Positions 1 through 7,992 of a DNA stretch of 64,000 nt are shown here, one piece after another. Position 1 is the first letter of the stretch, and each line of letters starts with the position of its first letter. Below the pieces are notes generated by a model. The model was not told the DNA's origin. It did no database searches and saw only the letters and a program-made list of their open reading frames with translations. Source of the stretch: Bradyrhizobium betae (GTDB lineage: Bacteria > Pseudomonadota > Alphaproteobacteria > Rhizobiales > Xanthobacteraceae); the NCBI RefSeq assembly GCF_004123905.1, contig NZ_MZXW01000035.1:248001-312000 (forward strand), read 5' to 3'. A program made the position numbers and the translations under genes.

Positions 1-778
1 TGGCGCCGCGGCGCTGGGCATGCTCGAGCTCTTCCAGGACCAGGACGCCGGCGCCCTCGCCCATCACGAAGCCGTCGCGATCCCGGTCGTAGGGACGCGA
101 GGCCTTCTCGGGCATCTCGTTGAAGCCGGTCGAGAGCGCGCGCGCGGCATTGAAGCCGGCAATGCCGATACGGCCGATCGGCGATTCCGCGCCGCCGGCA
201 ACCATGACGTCGGCATCGCCGAGCGCGATCAGGCGAGCAGCATCACCGACCGCATGCGCGCCGGTCGAGCAGGCCGTGACCACCGAATGGTTCGGCCCCT
301 TCAGCCCGTGTTTGATCGAGACATAGCCGGAGGCAAGATTTATCAGGCGTCCCGGGATGAAGAACGGCGACACCCGGCGCGGTCCGCGTTCCTTCAACAG
401 AACCGCGGTGTCGGCAATGCCGTTGAGGCCGCCGATGCCGGAACCGATCATGGTGCCGGTCGCGCATTTGTCCTCCTCGGTCTCGGGATGCCAGTTGGCA
501 TCGTCGAGCGCCTGGCCCGCTGCGGCCATGCCGAAGATGATGAAGTCGTCGACCTTGCGCTGGTCCTTCGGCTCCATCCAGATATCGGGATTGAAGCTGT
601 CGTTGCTGCCGTCACCGCGCACGACGGTGCAGGCGTATTTGGTCTGAAGATCGGAGACATCGAAGCTCTCGATCTTCCGCGCACCGCTTTCGCCGTTGAG
701 GATTCGTTTCCAGGTCGGCTCGACGCCGCAGCCGAGTGGCGACACCATACCGAGACCAGTGACGACAACCCGCCTCAT
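1..778 (-). CDS. fabF: 3-oxoacyl-ACP synthase II (FabF), 3' part cut by window edge
   Basis: Condensing enzyme that elongates acyl-ACP with malonyl-ACP in cytosolic type II fatty acid synthesis. The visible product starts MRRVVVTGLGMVSPLG, the usual FabF/KASII start, and runs about 259 residues before the window ends, so the His-His half of the active site is missing. The nucleophile region VVTACSTGAHA is present near residue 163, where Cys is the acyl-binding residue. The start is the ATG whose first base is 778, about 110 bp after the acpP stop. It is the last visible member of the fabD-fabG-acpP-fabF run, all on the minus strand. Function is confident; full length cannot be judged. Confidence 0.95.
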   Translation of the reverse strand, partial: MRRVVVTGLGMVSPLGCGVEPTWKRILNGESGARKIESFDVSDLQTKYACTVVRGDGSNDSFNPDIWMEPKDQRKVDDFIIFGMAAAGQALDDANWHPETEEDKCATGTMIGSGIGGLNGIADTAVLLKERGPRRVSPFFIPGRLINLASGYVSIKHGLKGPNHSVVTACSTGAHAVGDAARLIALGDADVMVAGGAESPIGRIGIAGFNAARALSTGFNEMPEKASRPYDRDRDGFVMGEGAGVLVLEELEHAQRRGA

Positions 779-886
779 ATCCGAAAACTCCGCATCGACA
801 GCTTCACGGCCAATAACAAGAAACCGGCTGACCGCTGGGAAGCGGCCCGTCCGGTTTCAATGTTGTCCCCGCGAAAATGAAGAGCC

Positions 887-1126
887 TTAGCTCTTCGCGT
901 TCTTCTCGAGAAACTTCGTGGCGTCGCCGACGGTGAGAATCGTCTCCGCCGCGTCGTCCGGAATCTCGCAACCGAATTCTTCTTCGAACGCCATCACCAG
1001 CTCGACGGTGTCCAGACTGTCGGCGCCGAGGTCGTCGATGAAGCTCGCTGCGTCGACAACCTTCTCGGGTTCAACACCAAGGTGTTCGACCACGATCTTC
1101 TTAACCCGCTCGCCAATCTCACTCAT
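887..1126 (-). CDS. acpP: acyl carrier protein
   Basis: Small acidic protein of 79 residues that carries growing acyl chains as a phosphopantetheine thioester during fatty acid synthesis. The product starts MSEIGERVKKIVVEHLGVEP and has the prosthetic-group motif GADSLD with Ser37 as attachment site. Length and the acidic helix II (DTVELVMAFEEEFG) are typical. The frame stays open upstream, but this ATG is the normal AcpP start and has a GAGGTT-type ribosome site 5-10 bases before it. It lies between fabG and fabF, separated from fabG by 313 bp, so it probably has its own promoter in addition to read-through, as expected for a very abundant protein. Confidence 0.97.
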   Translation of the reverse strand: MSEIGERVKKIVVEHLGVEPEKVVDAASFIDDLGADSLDTVELVMAFEEEFGCEIPDDAAETILTVGDATKFLEKNAKS

Positions 1127-1439
1127 TGCATAACCTCGTGTTGTTCCCTGTAGACCCGACCCCCCGGGACGATACGAGCCGTCGTGGTCGTGTGACTGCC
1201 TTCGCTTACGAACTTTGATTTGGCCCCATCCAAACCGATGCAGGGCCCGGCGAACGACGGCCAAGGCACCGCATCGCCAATATACAGGGTTTCAAAAACC
1301 TGCAATGGCGTTCTTTGCCCATCCGTTGAAGGTCCGGTTATCATACTTCAACTGCCTTGACTACAAGCCTCATTTCGCTCCGGAAACGGCCGTTTGCCGC
1401 ATCCCGCACCGCCCATGTGGGCAGTGCGGAACGAGGGCT
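1127..1439. other. fabG-acpP intergenic region
   Basis: 313 bases with no credible gene. On the minus strand it contains the hairpin at 1404-1429 just after the fabG stop, then AT-richer DNA around 1270-1300 (TTGCAG and TATATT-like elements) that could hold the acpP promoter. The promoter assignment is weak because several alternative -35/-10 pairs are possible. Confidence 0.5.
1404..1429 (-). terminator. hairpin after fabG
   Basis: Read on the minus strand, CCGCACTGCCC and GGGCGGTGCGG form an 11-bp stem with one G-T pair and a 4-base loop, 11 bases past the fabG stop. There is no U-tract, so it may protect the fabG 3' end or only partly terminate before acpP. Confidence 0.4.
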
Positions 1440-2177
1440 TCAGATCATGGCCATGCCGCCATTGACATGGATGGTTTGCCCCGTGACGTAGGCTGCTTCG
1501 TTCGAACTCAGGTAGACGGCGGCGGCCGCGATGTCCTCCGGCGTCCCTAGGCGGTTGGCCGGAACCTTGGTCAGAATCGTCTCGCGCTGCTTGTCGTTGA
1601 GCGCGTCCGTCATCGGCGTCTTGATGAAGCCGGGCGCGATGCAGTTCGCGGTCACGCCGCGCTTGGCGTATTCGGCACCCAGCGTCTTGATCATGCCGAT
1701 CAGGCCCGCCTTCGACGCGGTGTAATTGCCCTGCCCGGGATTGCCGGTGACGCCGACCACCGAGGTGATGGCGATGATGCGGCCGAAGCGCTTGCGCATC
1801 ATCAGCTTGGTCGCAGCGCGCGCCAGGCGGAAGGTCGAGGTCAGATTGACGTTAATGACCTCCTCCCAGTCCTCGTCGCGGAGCTGGACGAAGAGATTGT
1901 CGCGGGTGATGCCGGCATTGGCGACGAGGATGTCGACCTGGCCCATCGCCGCTTCCGCGGCAGGCACCAACGCCTCGACCTCGTCGGCCTTGGAGAGATT
2001 GCAGGGCAACACGTGAGTGCGCTCGCCGAGCTTGCCGGCAAGCTCATCCAGCACTTCCTTGCGCGTTCCAGAAATCGAAACGGTGGCGCCTTGCGCGTGC
2101 AGCGCCTGCGCGATTGCGCCGCCGATACCGCCGGTCGCGCCTGTCACGAGCGCCTTTTTGCCAGTGAGATCGAACAT
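1440..2177 (-). CDS. fabG: 3-oxoacyl-ACP reductase FabG
   Basis: NADPH-dependent reduction of 3-oxoacyl-ACP to 3-hydroxyacyl-ACP. The 245-residue short-chain dehydrogenase has the cofactor loop TGATGGIGG at residues 12-20, NAG near 87-89, and the catalytic set Ser139, Tyr152 and Lys156 (YTASK). The C-terminus ends in the usual TIHVNGGMAMI. An in-frame extension exists upstream, but the start at 2177 is chosen because it gives the family N-terminus MFDLTGKKALVTGA and has an AGAGGAG ribosome site 9-15 bases before it. It begins 14 bp after the fabD stop, so the two are certainly co-transcribed. Confidence 0.97.
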   Translation of the reverse strand: MFDLTGKKALVTGATGGIGGAIAQALHAQGATVSISGTRKEVLDELAGKLGERTHVLPCNLSKADEVEALVPAAEAAMGQVDILVANAGITRDNLFVQLRDEDWEEVINVNLTSTFRLARAATKLMMRKRFGRIIAITSVVGVTGNPGQGNYTASKAGLIGMIKTLGAEYAKRGVTANCIAPGFIKTPMTDALNDKQRETILTKVPANRLGTPEDIAAAAVYLSSNEAAYVTGQTIHVNGGMAMI

Positions 2178-2191
2178 CGATAACAACTCCT

Positions 2192-3151
2192 CTAGGCCTG
2201 CTTCGCAGCGGCCAATGCATCCTTGGCGGCGGCAATGTCGTTGGGACCGCCAACTGCAATACCGACGGCACCGTCGGCGATACGCTTGACGAGACCCGTC
2301 AGCACCTTGCCCGCGCCGATCTCGAAGAAACGCGTGACGCCCTGCCCTGCCATATAGGCGACCGACTCGCGCCAGCGCACGGTGCCGGTGACCTGCTCGA
2401 CCAGGCGACGGCGAATCTCGTCGGGATCGGTGATGGCGCTCGCCAGCACGTTCGACACCAGCGGCGCCGCCGGCGCCTTGATCGTGACCTTCGCCAGCGC
2501 CTCGGCCATGGCATCGGCCGCGGGCTGCATCAGCTTGCAATGGAACGGCGCGGACACCGGCAGCAGCATTGCACGCTTGGCGCCCTTGGTCTTGGCGATC
2601 TCGACGGCGCGATCGACCGCAGCCTTGTCGCCGGAGACGACCACCTGGCCGCCGCCATTGTCGTTGGCAGCCTGGCAGACCTGGCCCCGCGCTGCCTCCT
2701 GGGCGACCGCCATGGCCGCCTCGTAGTCGAGGCCGAGCAGCGCGGCCATCGCACCGGCCCCAACCGGGACCGCCTTTTGCATGGCAAGACCGCGGATGCG
2801 AAGCAGCCGCGCGGTATCGGACACCGTCAGGCTGCCGGCGGCAGCCAGTGCCGAATATTCACCGAGCGAGTGGCCGGCGACGAAAGCCGCATCCCGCCCC
2901 ACGGAAAATCCGGCTTCAGCCTCCAGCACGCGCAGGGTCGCAACGGACACCGCCATGAGGGCCGGCTGGGCGTTCTCGGTGAGCTGGAGGGTTTCGGCCG
3001 GGCCATCCCAGATGGTCGCCGTCAGCTTCTCCCCAAGCGCGGCGTCGACCTCGTCGAATACGGCGCGCGCCACCGGGAAGGCGTCGGCCAGGGCCTTGCC
3101 CATGCCAACCGCCTGGGACCCCTGCCCCGGAAATGTGAATGCTGCCGTCAT
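2192..3151 (-). CDS. fabD: malonyl-CoA:ACP transacylase FabD
   Basis: Transfers malonyl from CoA to ACP, providing the extender unit for FabF and related synthases. The 319-residue protein has the N-terminal signature FTFPGQGSQ (residues 5-13), the nucleophile elbow GHSLGEYSALAA with Ser95, and the later catalytic His segment APFHCKLMQPA. Length matches the family. The start at 3151 is chosen over longer in-frame options because MTAAFTFPGQG is the standard beginning. It is the first gene of the fabD-fabG-acpP-fabF run. Confidence 0.96.
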   Translation of the reverse strand: MTAAFTFPGQGSQAVGMGKALADAFPVARAVFDEVDAALGEKLTATIWDGPAETLQLTENAQPALMAVSVATLRVLEAEAGFSVGRDAAFVAGHSLGEYSALAAAGSLTVSDTARLLRIRGLAMQKAVPVGAGAMAALLGLDYEAAMAVAQEAARGQVCQAANDNGGGQVVVSGDKAAVDRAVEIAKTKGAKRAMLLPVSAPFHCKLMQPAADAMAEALAKVTIKAPAAPLVSNVLASAITDPDEIRRRLVEQVTGTVRWRESVAYMAGQGVTRFFEIGAGKVLTGLVKRIADGAVGIAVGGPNDIAAAKDALAAAKQA

Positions 3152-3339
3152 CGGCGCTCCCTGCTTGTCCGGCGTGATCCCTGCGAGAACCGGCAGCCGA
3201 TGACGCACGGCCTTAAGCCATGGTTCCTTGGGCCATGGTTCCGGATCATGCTCCAAAGGGGGCCGTAGACACTGTCCGGGGCCGGAATGTCAAGCCGAGA
3301 TAGGAACTTCGGCCAGCATTCACCTGGGGATGCGGCCTC

Positions 3340-4365
3340 CTAAAACCCACCATTGGTCTGGTTGGCATCCACTGCGGCCCCTGCCTGGGCGCGGCGCGCG
3401 CTGTTCACGAGTTGGCCCGGCCGGTCGTCATGGTCCGGCTTCGCCGTGGCGAGCCGCAGCACGGCGCCATAGCCCGGCTGCACCTCCATGCGTTCCGCGT
3501 GCCGGCTCGCACTCAGCAAGCGATGCACCTTCGGCAGATTGTAGCAGGGCACGTAGAACAGCAGATGATGCTCGAGGTGGTAGTTCACGTAATACGGCGC
3601 GATGAACAGGCGCTCGAGAAAATTGGCATGCGTGGTGCGGGTGTTGCGCAAGGGATCGCTGCTATCTGGCACGACGGCGTGCTCGGCGATGTTGCGGATG
3701 CGGGTGATCACCATCATCCAGGTCACGAGCGGCACCAGCCATAGCAGCGGATAGGCCCACCACACGCCGGCCGCCGCGAGGGCTGCGAACATGATCGCAT
3801 TGACCACGCTTTGCGGGCCGAGCTTCTCCCAGAAATGCGCGACGCGCTGACGCCACGGCCACTCCTTCGGCCCGAGCGCGTTGAGCAGTTGCGCCTTGCG
3901 CTGCTGGTAGCCGGTCTGCCCGGTGATGTCGCGAATGAACTTGCGGCGATAGCTCAGCTTCGTGATCGGAAACGGCGCCGACAGCACGAGGTCAGGATCG
4001 TCCTCCTGCTGGGTGCGCGCATGATGCTGGAGGTGATAGCGCCGATAGCTGCGCGTCTCGGCAAAGAGAGGATAGGCGCAGAACCATTGGCTCAGCGACA
4101 GATTGGTTTTTTCGTCGGCGGACAGGCAGCCGTGGGCGCCGTCATGCATCAGGATCGCCAGGCCCAGCTGGCGCGAGCCGATGATGGCGACAGCGAGAAC
4201 ATAGGTGATCGGATTGGGCCACCACGCGACCAACGCGATCGCACCGATAATGAGTGCCCAGGCGTGGGCGATCAGCGCAACGCCTTTCCACGTCACGCGC
4301 TGGCGCACGTCGGCGAGTTGATCGTCGGTCAGGAAATCGCGGGCACGCATGCGAAGCGCGGTCAT
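3340..4365 (-). CDS. membrane fatty acid desaturase family protein
   Basis: Integral-membrane di-iron desaturase or hydroxylase of 341 residues, probably acting on acyl chains of membrane lipids. All three histidine boxes are visible: HDGAHG at 74-79, HLQHH at 111-115 and HLEHH at 263-267, with an extra His in NIAEHA near 229. Hydrophobic segments lie around 28-48, 52-72, 188-205 and 206-222. The ATG follows the upstream tetR stop by only 3 bases, with GGAGAG inside the end of tetR, so translation is coupled. The exact substrate and bond position cannot be read from the sequence. Pairing with a TetR regulator recalls the DesT-type control of desaturases, which is an analogy only. Confidence 0.85.
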   Translation of the reverse strand: MTALRMRARDFLTDDQLADVRQRVTWKGVALIAHAWALIIGAIALVAWWPNPITYVLAVAIIGSRQLGLAILMHDGAHGCLSADEKTNLSLSQWFCAYPLFAETRSYRRYHLQHHARTQQEDDPDLVLSAPFPITKLSYRRKFIRDITGQTGYQQRKAQLLNALGPKEWPWRQRVAHFWEKLGPQSVVNAIMFAALAAAGVWWAYPLLWLVPLVTWMMVITRIRNIAEHAVVPDSSDPLRNTRTTHANFLERLFIAPYYVNYHLEHHLLFYVPCYNLPKVHRLLSASRHAERMEVQPGYGAVLRLATAKPDHDDRPGQLVNSARRAQAGAAVDANQTNGGF

Positions 4366-4368
4366 GGC

Positions 4369-5073
4369 CTAACTCTCCTCGTTCGAATGATTTGACGCAT
4401 CGCTCTCGCCGACGAGACGGAGGCGCGCGGCATCGCCGGTGGATTTGGCCTGCTCGCCGAGCACGCGCAGCATCTCGGCACACAGTGCCTCGGGCGAACG
4501 GCCCATGGCGTAACCTTCGAGGATGACGCCGATGGCGACAGCCCAGAACCGCCGCGAGCTTTCGTCAGGTGCGCGCAATGAGCGCCAGCCATGCCGTGCG
4601 ACCTGGCTCGCATAGGCCCGCGTGCCCTCGCTGTGCAGCCGCTCGATGGTGCGTTCGACCAGCGGCGCGAGATCCTGGCGCCGGCGCGTCAACGTCAACG
4701 CCTCGGCGAAGAAAGCGACCGAATCACTCGCCGTCACCGTCTCGGCCAGCGCGTGGGTGTAATCCCCAGGCGTGCGCGCCTTCAGCGCCGCCTGCTCGGT
4801 CGCACGCGCGAGGTACAGGAGGTCGCGGCAGGCGCATTCGACGAACAGCGCCTCCTTGGTGCGGAAGTAATAGGTGATCTGGCTCGGGAATGCGTCCGCG
4901 GCGGCTGCAATGTCGGTGATCGCCGTGCCCGACAACCCCCGCTCCCGGAACAGCGGGCTTGCCGCGTCCAGCAGCAGCGAACGCATTTTGCGGCCGGCCG
5001 AGCGCGTGGCGCGCGCCGCATGCTTGGGATCGCCCGCCGCCTCTAGCGGCTCATGGACCGACTTTTCCGCCAT
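4369..5073 (-). CDS. TetR family transcriptional regulator of the desaturase
   Basis: Probable autoregulator of the two-gene operon with the desaturase. In the 234-residue product the N-terminal helix-turn-helix is clear (LFRERGLSGTAITDIAAAAD followed by SQITYYFRTKEALF), and the rest is an all-helical ligand and dimer domain typical of TetR proteins. The start at 5073 (MAEKSVHEP) is chosen because a GAGGG ribosome site precedes it and because longer in-frame readings would cover the operator. A nested inverted repeat centred 31 bp upstream of the start (5093-5119) is the likely binding site. The ligand is unknown; a fatty acyl-CoA is a reasonable guess from the partner gene. Confidence 0.88.
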   Translation of the reverse strand: MAEKSVHEPLEAAGDPKHAARATRSAGRKMRSLLLDAASPLFRERGLSGTAITDIAAAADAFPSQITYYFRTKEALFVECACRDLLYLARATEQAALKARTPGDYTHALAETVTASDSVAFFAEALTLTRRRQDLAPLVERTIERLHSEGTRAYASQVARHGWRSLRAPDESSRRFWAVAIGVILEGYAMGRSPEALCAEMLRVLGEQAKSTGDAARLRLVGESDASNHSNEES

Positions 5074-5092
5074 GGAGGCCCTCTCATTCGAC

Positions 5093-5119
5093 TTATTTGT
5101 ATGATATACAAACAAATAA
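5093..5119. promoter_or_regulatory. TetR operator candidate upstream of tetR-desaturase
   Basis: TTTGTAT-N3-ATACAAA (5096-5112) is a perfect 7-bp inverted repeat. A second pair, TTATTTGT (5093-5100) and ACAAATAA (5112-5119), overlaps it. The AT-rich island stands out from the GC-rich surroundings and lies 20-46 bp before the tetR start. Confidence 0.7.
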
Positions 5120-5419
5120 ATCAAGCAGGATGTGGTATGTGAGGACCGGTCCCAGCCGCCTGCACCGGAACCCTCCCGGCCGAAAACACGGCGCCCAACC
5201 TTGCAAAGCCGGCCAAAATCCGTATAAGCGCGCCATCCGCAGACCCCGGCCGGGAGCTGAACGGACGGTCTCAGCAAATCATTCGTGATTTTGATGTGGC
5301 AGGGCCAGTCGGCCCGTCGTCCCGTGTTTCCGCCTTCTGAGCTTAATCCCAGAGTCCTTTCCGAAGGCCTCTTAAGGGCTTGACGCCGGGCGATGCGCCA
5401 ACATGAGGAAAGGACCACC
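5120..5419 (+). other. rpsF leader region with sigma-70-like promoter
   Basis: 300 bases without a gene between the divergent tetR and rpsF units. A good vegetative promoter is visible at 5201-5228 (TTGCAA, 16-base spacer, TATAAG), which would give a 5' leader of about 185 nt before rpsF. A short GGGCC-AGTC-GGCCC hairpin lies in the leader. The leader may hold the S6:S18 autoregulatory structure known from other bacteria, but I could not fold it reliably by eye. Confidence 0.5.
5201..5228 (+). promoter_or_regulatory. candidate rpsF operon promoter
   Basis: TTGCAA at 5201-5206 and TATAAG at 5223-5228 are separated by 16 bases, close to the sigma-70 consensus and pointing toward rpsF. Predicted transcription start is near 5235. 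Confidence 0.6.
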
Positions 5420-5932
5420 ATGGCTCTCTATGAGCATGTTTTTCTTGCGCGTCAGGACGCGAGCACGCAGCAGGTTGAAGAGCTGACTGCGCAGATGACC
5501 GGTATCGTCGAGGGTCTCGGCGGCAAGGTCACCAAGACCGAGAATTGGGGCGTTCGCTCCCTCACCTACCGCATGAACAAGAACCGCAAGGCGCACTTCG
5601 TCCTGCTCAACATCGACGCGCCGTCCGCGGCGATCGCCGAGATCGAGCGCCAGGAGCGCATCAGCGAAGACGTGATCCGCTATATCAGCGTCCGCGTCGA
5701 GGAGCTCGAGGAAGGCCCGTCCGCGATGATGCGCAAGGCCGACCGTGACCGCGAGCGTGACGACCGTGGCGGCGGCTTCCGTGGCGATCGTGAAGGCGGT
5801 GGCTTCCGTGGCGACCGCGAGGGCGGTTTCCGTGGCGGCGATCGCGACGGTGGCGGCTTCCGCGGTGATCGCGGCCCGCGCCGTCCGCGCGAAGACGCTG
5901 AAACCACTACCACCACGACGGATGGGGAGTAA
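5420..5932 (+). CDS. rpsF: 30S ribosomal protein bS6
   Basis: Small-subunit ribosomal protein that pairs with bS18 on the platform. The first 110 residues are the ferredoxin-like S6 fold (MALYEHVFLARQD, ENWGVRSLTYRMNKNRKAHF). The remaining 60 or so form a low-complexity tail in which a GGGFRGDRE-like unit is repeated four times, ending in a Thr-rich stretch. Extended S6 tails are known in alphaproteobacteria, but an Arg-Gly-Gly-like repeat suggests RNA contact or disorder. The start at 5420 follows AGGAAAGGACC; an upstream in-frame ATG at 5393 would add nine residues and is rejected. It is followed 5 bp later by rpsR. Confidence 0.96.
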   Translation: MALYEHVFLARQDASTQQVEELTAQMTGIVEGLGGKVTKTENWGVRSLTYRMNKNRKAHFVLLNIDAPSAAIAEIERQERISEDVIRYISVRVEELEEGPSAMMRKADRDRERDDRGGGFRGDREGGGFRGDREGGFRGGDRDGGGFRGDRGPRRPREDAETTTTTTDGE

Positions 5933-5937
5933 GAACA

Positions 5938-6177
5938 ATGGCTGAAGCTGGTGCACGCCGCCCGTTTTTCCGTCGTCGCAAGAGCTGCCCGTTCACGGGC
6001 GCGAATGCTCCGAAGATCGACTACAAGGACTCCAAGCTCCTGATGCGTTACGTTTCCGAGCGCGGCAAGATCGTGCCGAGCCGCATCACCGCGGTGTCCG
6101 CGAAGAAGCAGCGTGAGCTCGCCCGCGCCATCAAGCGCGCGCGGTTCCTGGGCCTCTTGCCCTACGTCATTCGCTAA
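5938..6177 (+). CDS. rpsR: 30S ribosomal protein bS18
   Basis: 79-residue basic protein that binds 16S rRNA as a heterodimer with bS6. Recognisable from FFRRRKSCPFTG, IDYKDSKLLMRYVSERGKI and the C-terminal KRARFLGLLPYV. Translated 5 bp after rpsF, so the two partners are made together. A 22-bp palindrome follows its stop. Confidence 0.97.
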   Translation: MAEAGARRPFFRRRKSCPFTGANAPKIDYKDSKLLMRYVSERGKIVPSRITAVSAKKQRELARAIKRARFLGLLPYVIR

Positions 6178-6188
6178 GACGAATTCGG

Positions 6189-6210
6189 CCGGCGGCGATA
6201 TCGCCGCCGG
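6189..6210 (+). terminator. perfect 22-bp palindrome between rpsR and DUF2232 gene
   Basis: CCGGCGGCGAT is followed directly by its exact reverse complement, 11 bases after the rpsR stop and 98 bases before the next gene. It lacks a U-tract. A GC stem here would protect the rpsF-rpsR message or attenuate transcription into the membrane-protein gene. Confidence 0.5.
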
Positions 6211-6307
6211 TCGCACTACTTCGTTTTCTCATAAGGCTTCCGGGTCGTCCGGTCGCCGATGGTTGGGGCGAAATGCCTCTAACCGCTCGAAAGGAGCGGG
6301 ACAGCTG

Positions 6308-7285
6308 ATGATGGTCTTTGGACTGATAGCCCTGATCGCCGGCGCTGCGTCGGCCCTGATGTTCGCCTCGATCGTATCGGGCGCGCTGATCTCGCTCGTC
6401 CTGTTCTATCTCGCTCCGCTACCGCTGATGGTCGCCGCGATCGGCTGGGGACCGCTTTGCGCGAGCCTCGGAGGCATCGCTGCTGCGATCGGCCTCGGCG
6501 CCCTGTTCGGCCTGCCCTACTGCATCGCCTTTGCCGTCACCGTCGCGCTTCCGGCCTGGTGGCTCGGCCATCTCGTCCTGCTCAGCCGGCGGGTCGGACC
6601 CGTCACGCCGGAGGGCGCCACCGAGCCGACGGCGGAGCCAGAGCTCGAATGGTATCCGGTCGGACGCATCCTGCTGTGGATCGCAGGCTTCGCTGCGCTG
6701 ACCACGATCGCTGCCCTGCTCACGCTCGGCACCGACGCCGAGACCATCATCGGCACGCTGCGGCGCGGCTTGATGCGGCTCCTTCGTGCCACGGATCCGC
6801 AAGCCTCAGGCGACGCCGACCAGTTCGTCGACGCGCTGGTCCGCGTCGCACCGGCCGCCGCCACCATCGTGGCGATGATGACGCTGACGCTCAATCTCTG
6901 GCTCAGCGCCAAGGTGACGGCGACGTCGGGCCGGCTGCGCCGTCCATGGCCCGACATGATGACGGCGGAGCTGCCGCCGATGACGCTGGTGGCGCTCTGC
7001 ATTGCGCTAGCCTTCTGCTTCACCGGTGGGCTGCTCGCGATCGTCGCGCAGATCGCCACGGCGGCGCTGATGATGGGCTACGCGCTCACCGGCTTCGCCG
7101 TGCTGCATACGCTGACGCTGGCACTGAAGAGCCGCACCTTCTGGCTCGGCTCGACCTACGCCGTTGTCGTGGTGTTCGGCTGGCCCGTCATCGCGATGGT
7201 GATCCTCGGCCTTGCGGACGCCGTGTTCGGCTTCCGCGAGCGCTTCCTGCGCACGCGACAACCGCCGCCGCTGCCGGCCCCTTGA
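6308..7285 (+). CDS. DUF2232 (YybS-like) multi-pass membrane protein
   Basis: Integral membrane protein of 325 residues with about eight hydrophobic segments (for example MVFGLIALIAGAASALMFAS at the start and VALCIALAFCFTGGLLAIVA in the middle). Its position between rpsR and rplI is the usual place of DUF2232 proteins in alphaproteobacteria, and the family is related to Bacillus YybS, also next to rplI. The function is not established. The start is one of two adjacent ATGs at 6308 and 6311, with AAAGGAG about 12 bases upstream. The longer in-frame reading into the rpsR end is rejected. Confidence 0.85.
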   Translation: MMVFGLIALIAGAASALMFASIVSGALISLVLFYLAPLPLMVAAIGWGPLCASLGGIAAAIGLGALFGLPYCIAFAVTVALPAWWLGHLVLLSRRVGPVTPEGATEPTAEPELEWYPVGRILLWIAGFAALTTIAALLTLGTDAETIIGTLRRGLMRLLRATDPQASGDADQFVDALVRVAPAAATIVAMMTLTLNLWLSAKVTATSGRLRRPWPDMMTAELPPMTLVALCIALAFCFTGGLLAIVAQIATAALMMGYALTGFAVLHTLTLALKSRTFWLGSTYAVVVVFGWPVIAMVILGLADAVFGFRERFLRTRQPPPLPAP

Positions 7286-7334
7286 GTTCACGTCCGAAAA
7301 TCCAACTCACTCAACACTTCAAAGGAGAACGAAT

Positions 7335-7937
7335 ATGGAAGTCATTTTGCTGGAACGCGTCAACAAGCTCGGCCACATGGGCGAAGTCGTGAAGGTTCGC
7401 GACGGCTATGCCCGCAATTTCCTGCTCAAGCGCGGCAAGGCGCTCCGCGCCACCGCCGACAACAAGGCCAAGTACGACGGGATGAAGGCCGACCTCGAGG
7501 CCCGCAACCTTGAGAGCAAGGGCGAAGCGTCCAAGGTCGCCGAGAAGATCCAGGGCAAGAACATCATCGTGATCCGCCAGGCCTCGGAAGCCGGCCAGCT
7601 GTTCGGCTCGGTCAACGTGCGCGACATCGTGGTGGCATTCGAAGCCGACGGCATTTCGCTGGCTCGCCCGCAGGTCCAACTCGACGCACCGATCAAGACC
7701 ATCGGCAAGCGCTCCATCACTGTTGCTATCCACCCCGAGGTTGAAGTCGAGATCACCGTCACGGTTGCACGCAGCCAGGACGAGGCCGAGCGCATCAATC
7801 GCGGCGAAGACATCTCGACCCGCAACGAGGACCGCGATGCGGCCGCCGAGGCGATCGCCGCCGCGGGCGAGTTCTTCGATCCGGAAGCCCAGCACGACGA
7901 AGAGCCGGCGCCGGCTGCGGAAGAGACCGAGAAGTAA
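7335..7937 (+). CDS. rplI: 50S ribosomal protein bL9
   Basis: Large-subunit protein that binds 23S rRNA and extends from the L1 side. The start MEVILLERVNKLGHMGEVVKV and the KDGYARNFLLKRGKA-like segment (here RDGYARNFLL) are diagnostic. At 200 residues it is about 50 longer than E. coli L9, the extra being an acidic Glu/Ala-rich tail (EEPAPAAEETEK) usual for rhizobia. The start at 7335 has a strong AAAGGAG 14 bases before it, and longer readings into the DUF2232 gene are discarded. The rho-independent terminator at 7961-7992 closes the operon. Confidence 0.97.
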   Translation: MEVILLERVNKLGHMGEVVKVRDGYARNFLLKRGKALRATADNKAKYDGMKADLEARNLESKGEASKVAEKIQGKNIIVIRQASEAGQLFGSVNVRDIVVAFEADGISLARPQVQLDAPIKTIGKRSITVAIHPEVEVEITVTVARSQDEAERINRGEDISTRNEDRDAAAEAIAAAGEFFDPEAQHDEEPAPAAEETEK

Positions 7938-7960
7938 GCCTCGCATTCACGCAGGCTGCG

Positions 7961-7992
7961 AAGCCCGGTCGCCTCAGGCGGCCGGGCTTTTC
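7961..7992 (+). terminator. rho-independent terminator of rpsF-rplI operon
   Basis: AAGCCCGGTCGCC, a 3-base loop, and GGCGGCCGGGCTTTT form a GC stem with a T-run, 24 bases after the rplI stop. The 3' arm overlaps the end of the convergent thioesterase gene. Confidence 0.85.

Noticed and set aside
3218..3242. Direct repeat CCATGGTTCC upstream of fabD
   Set aside because: Only 10 bp long with a 5-base gap; no evidence that it is a regulator site.
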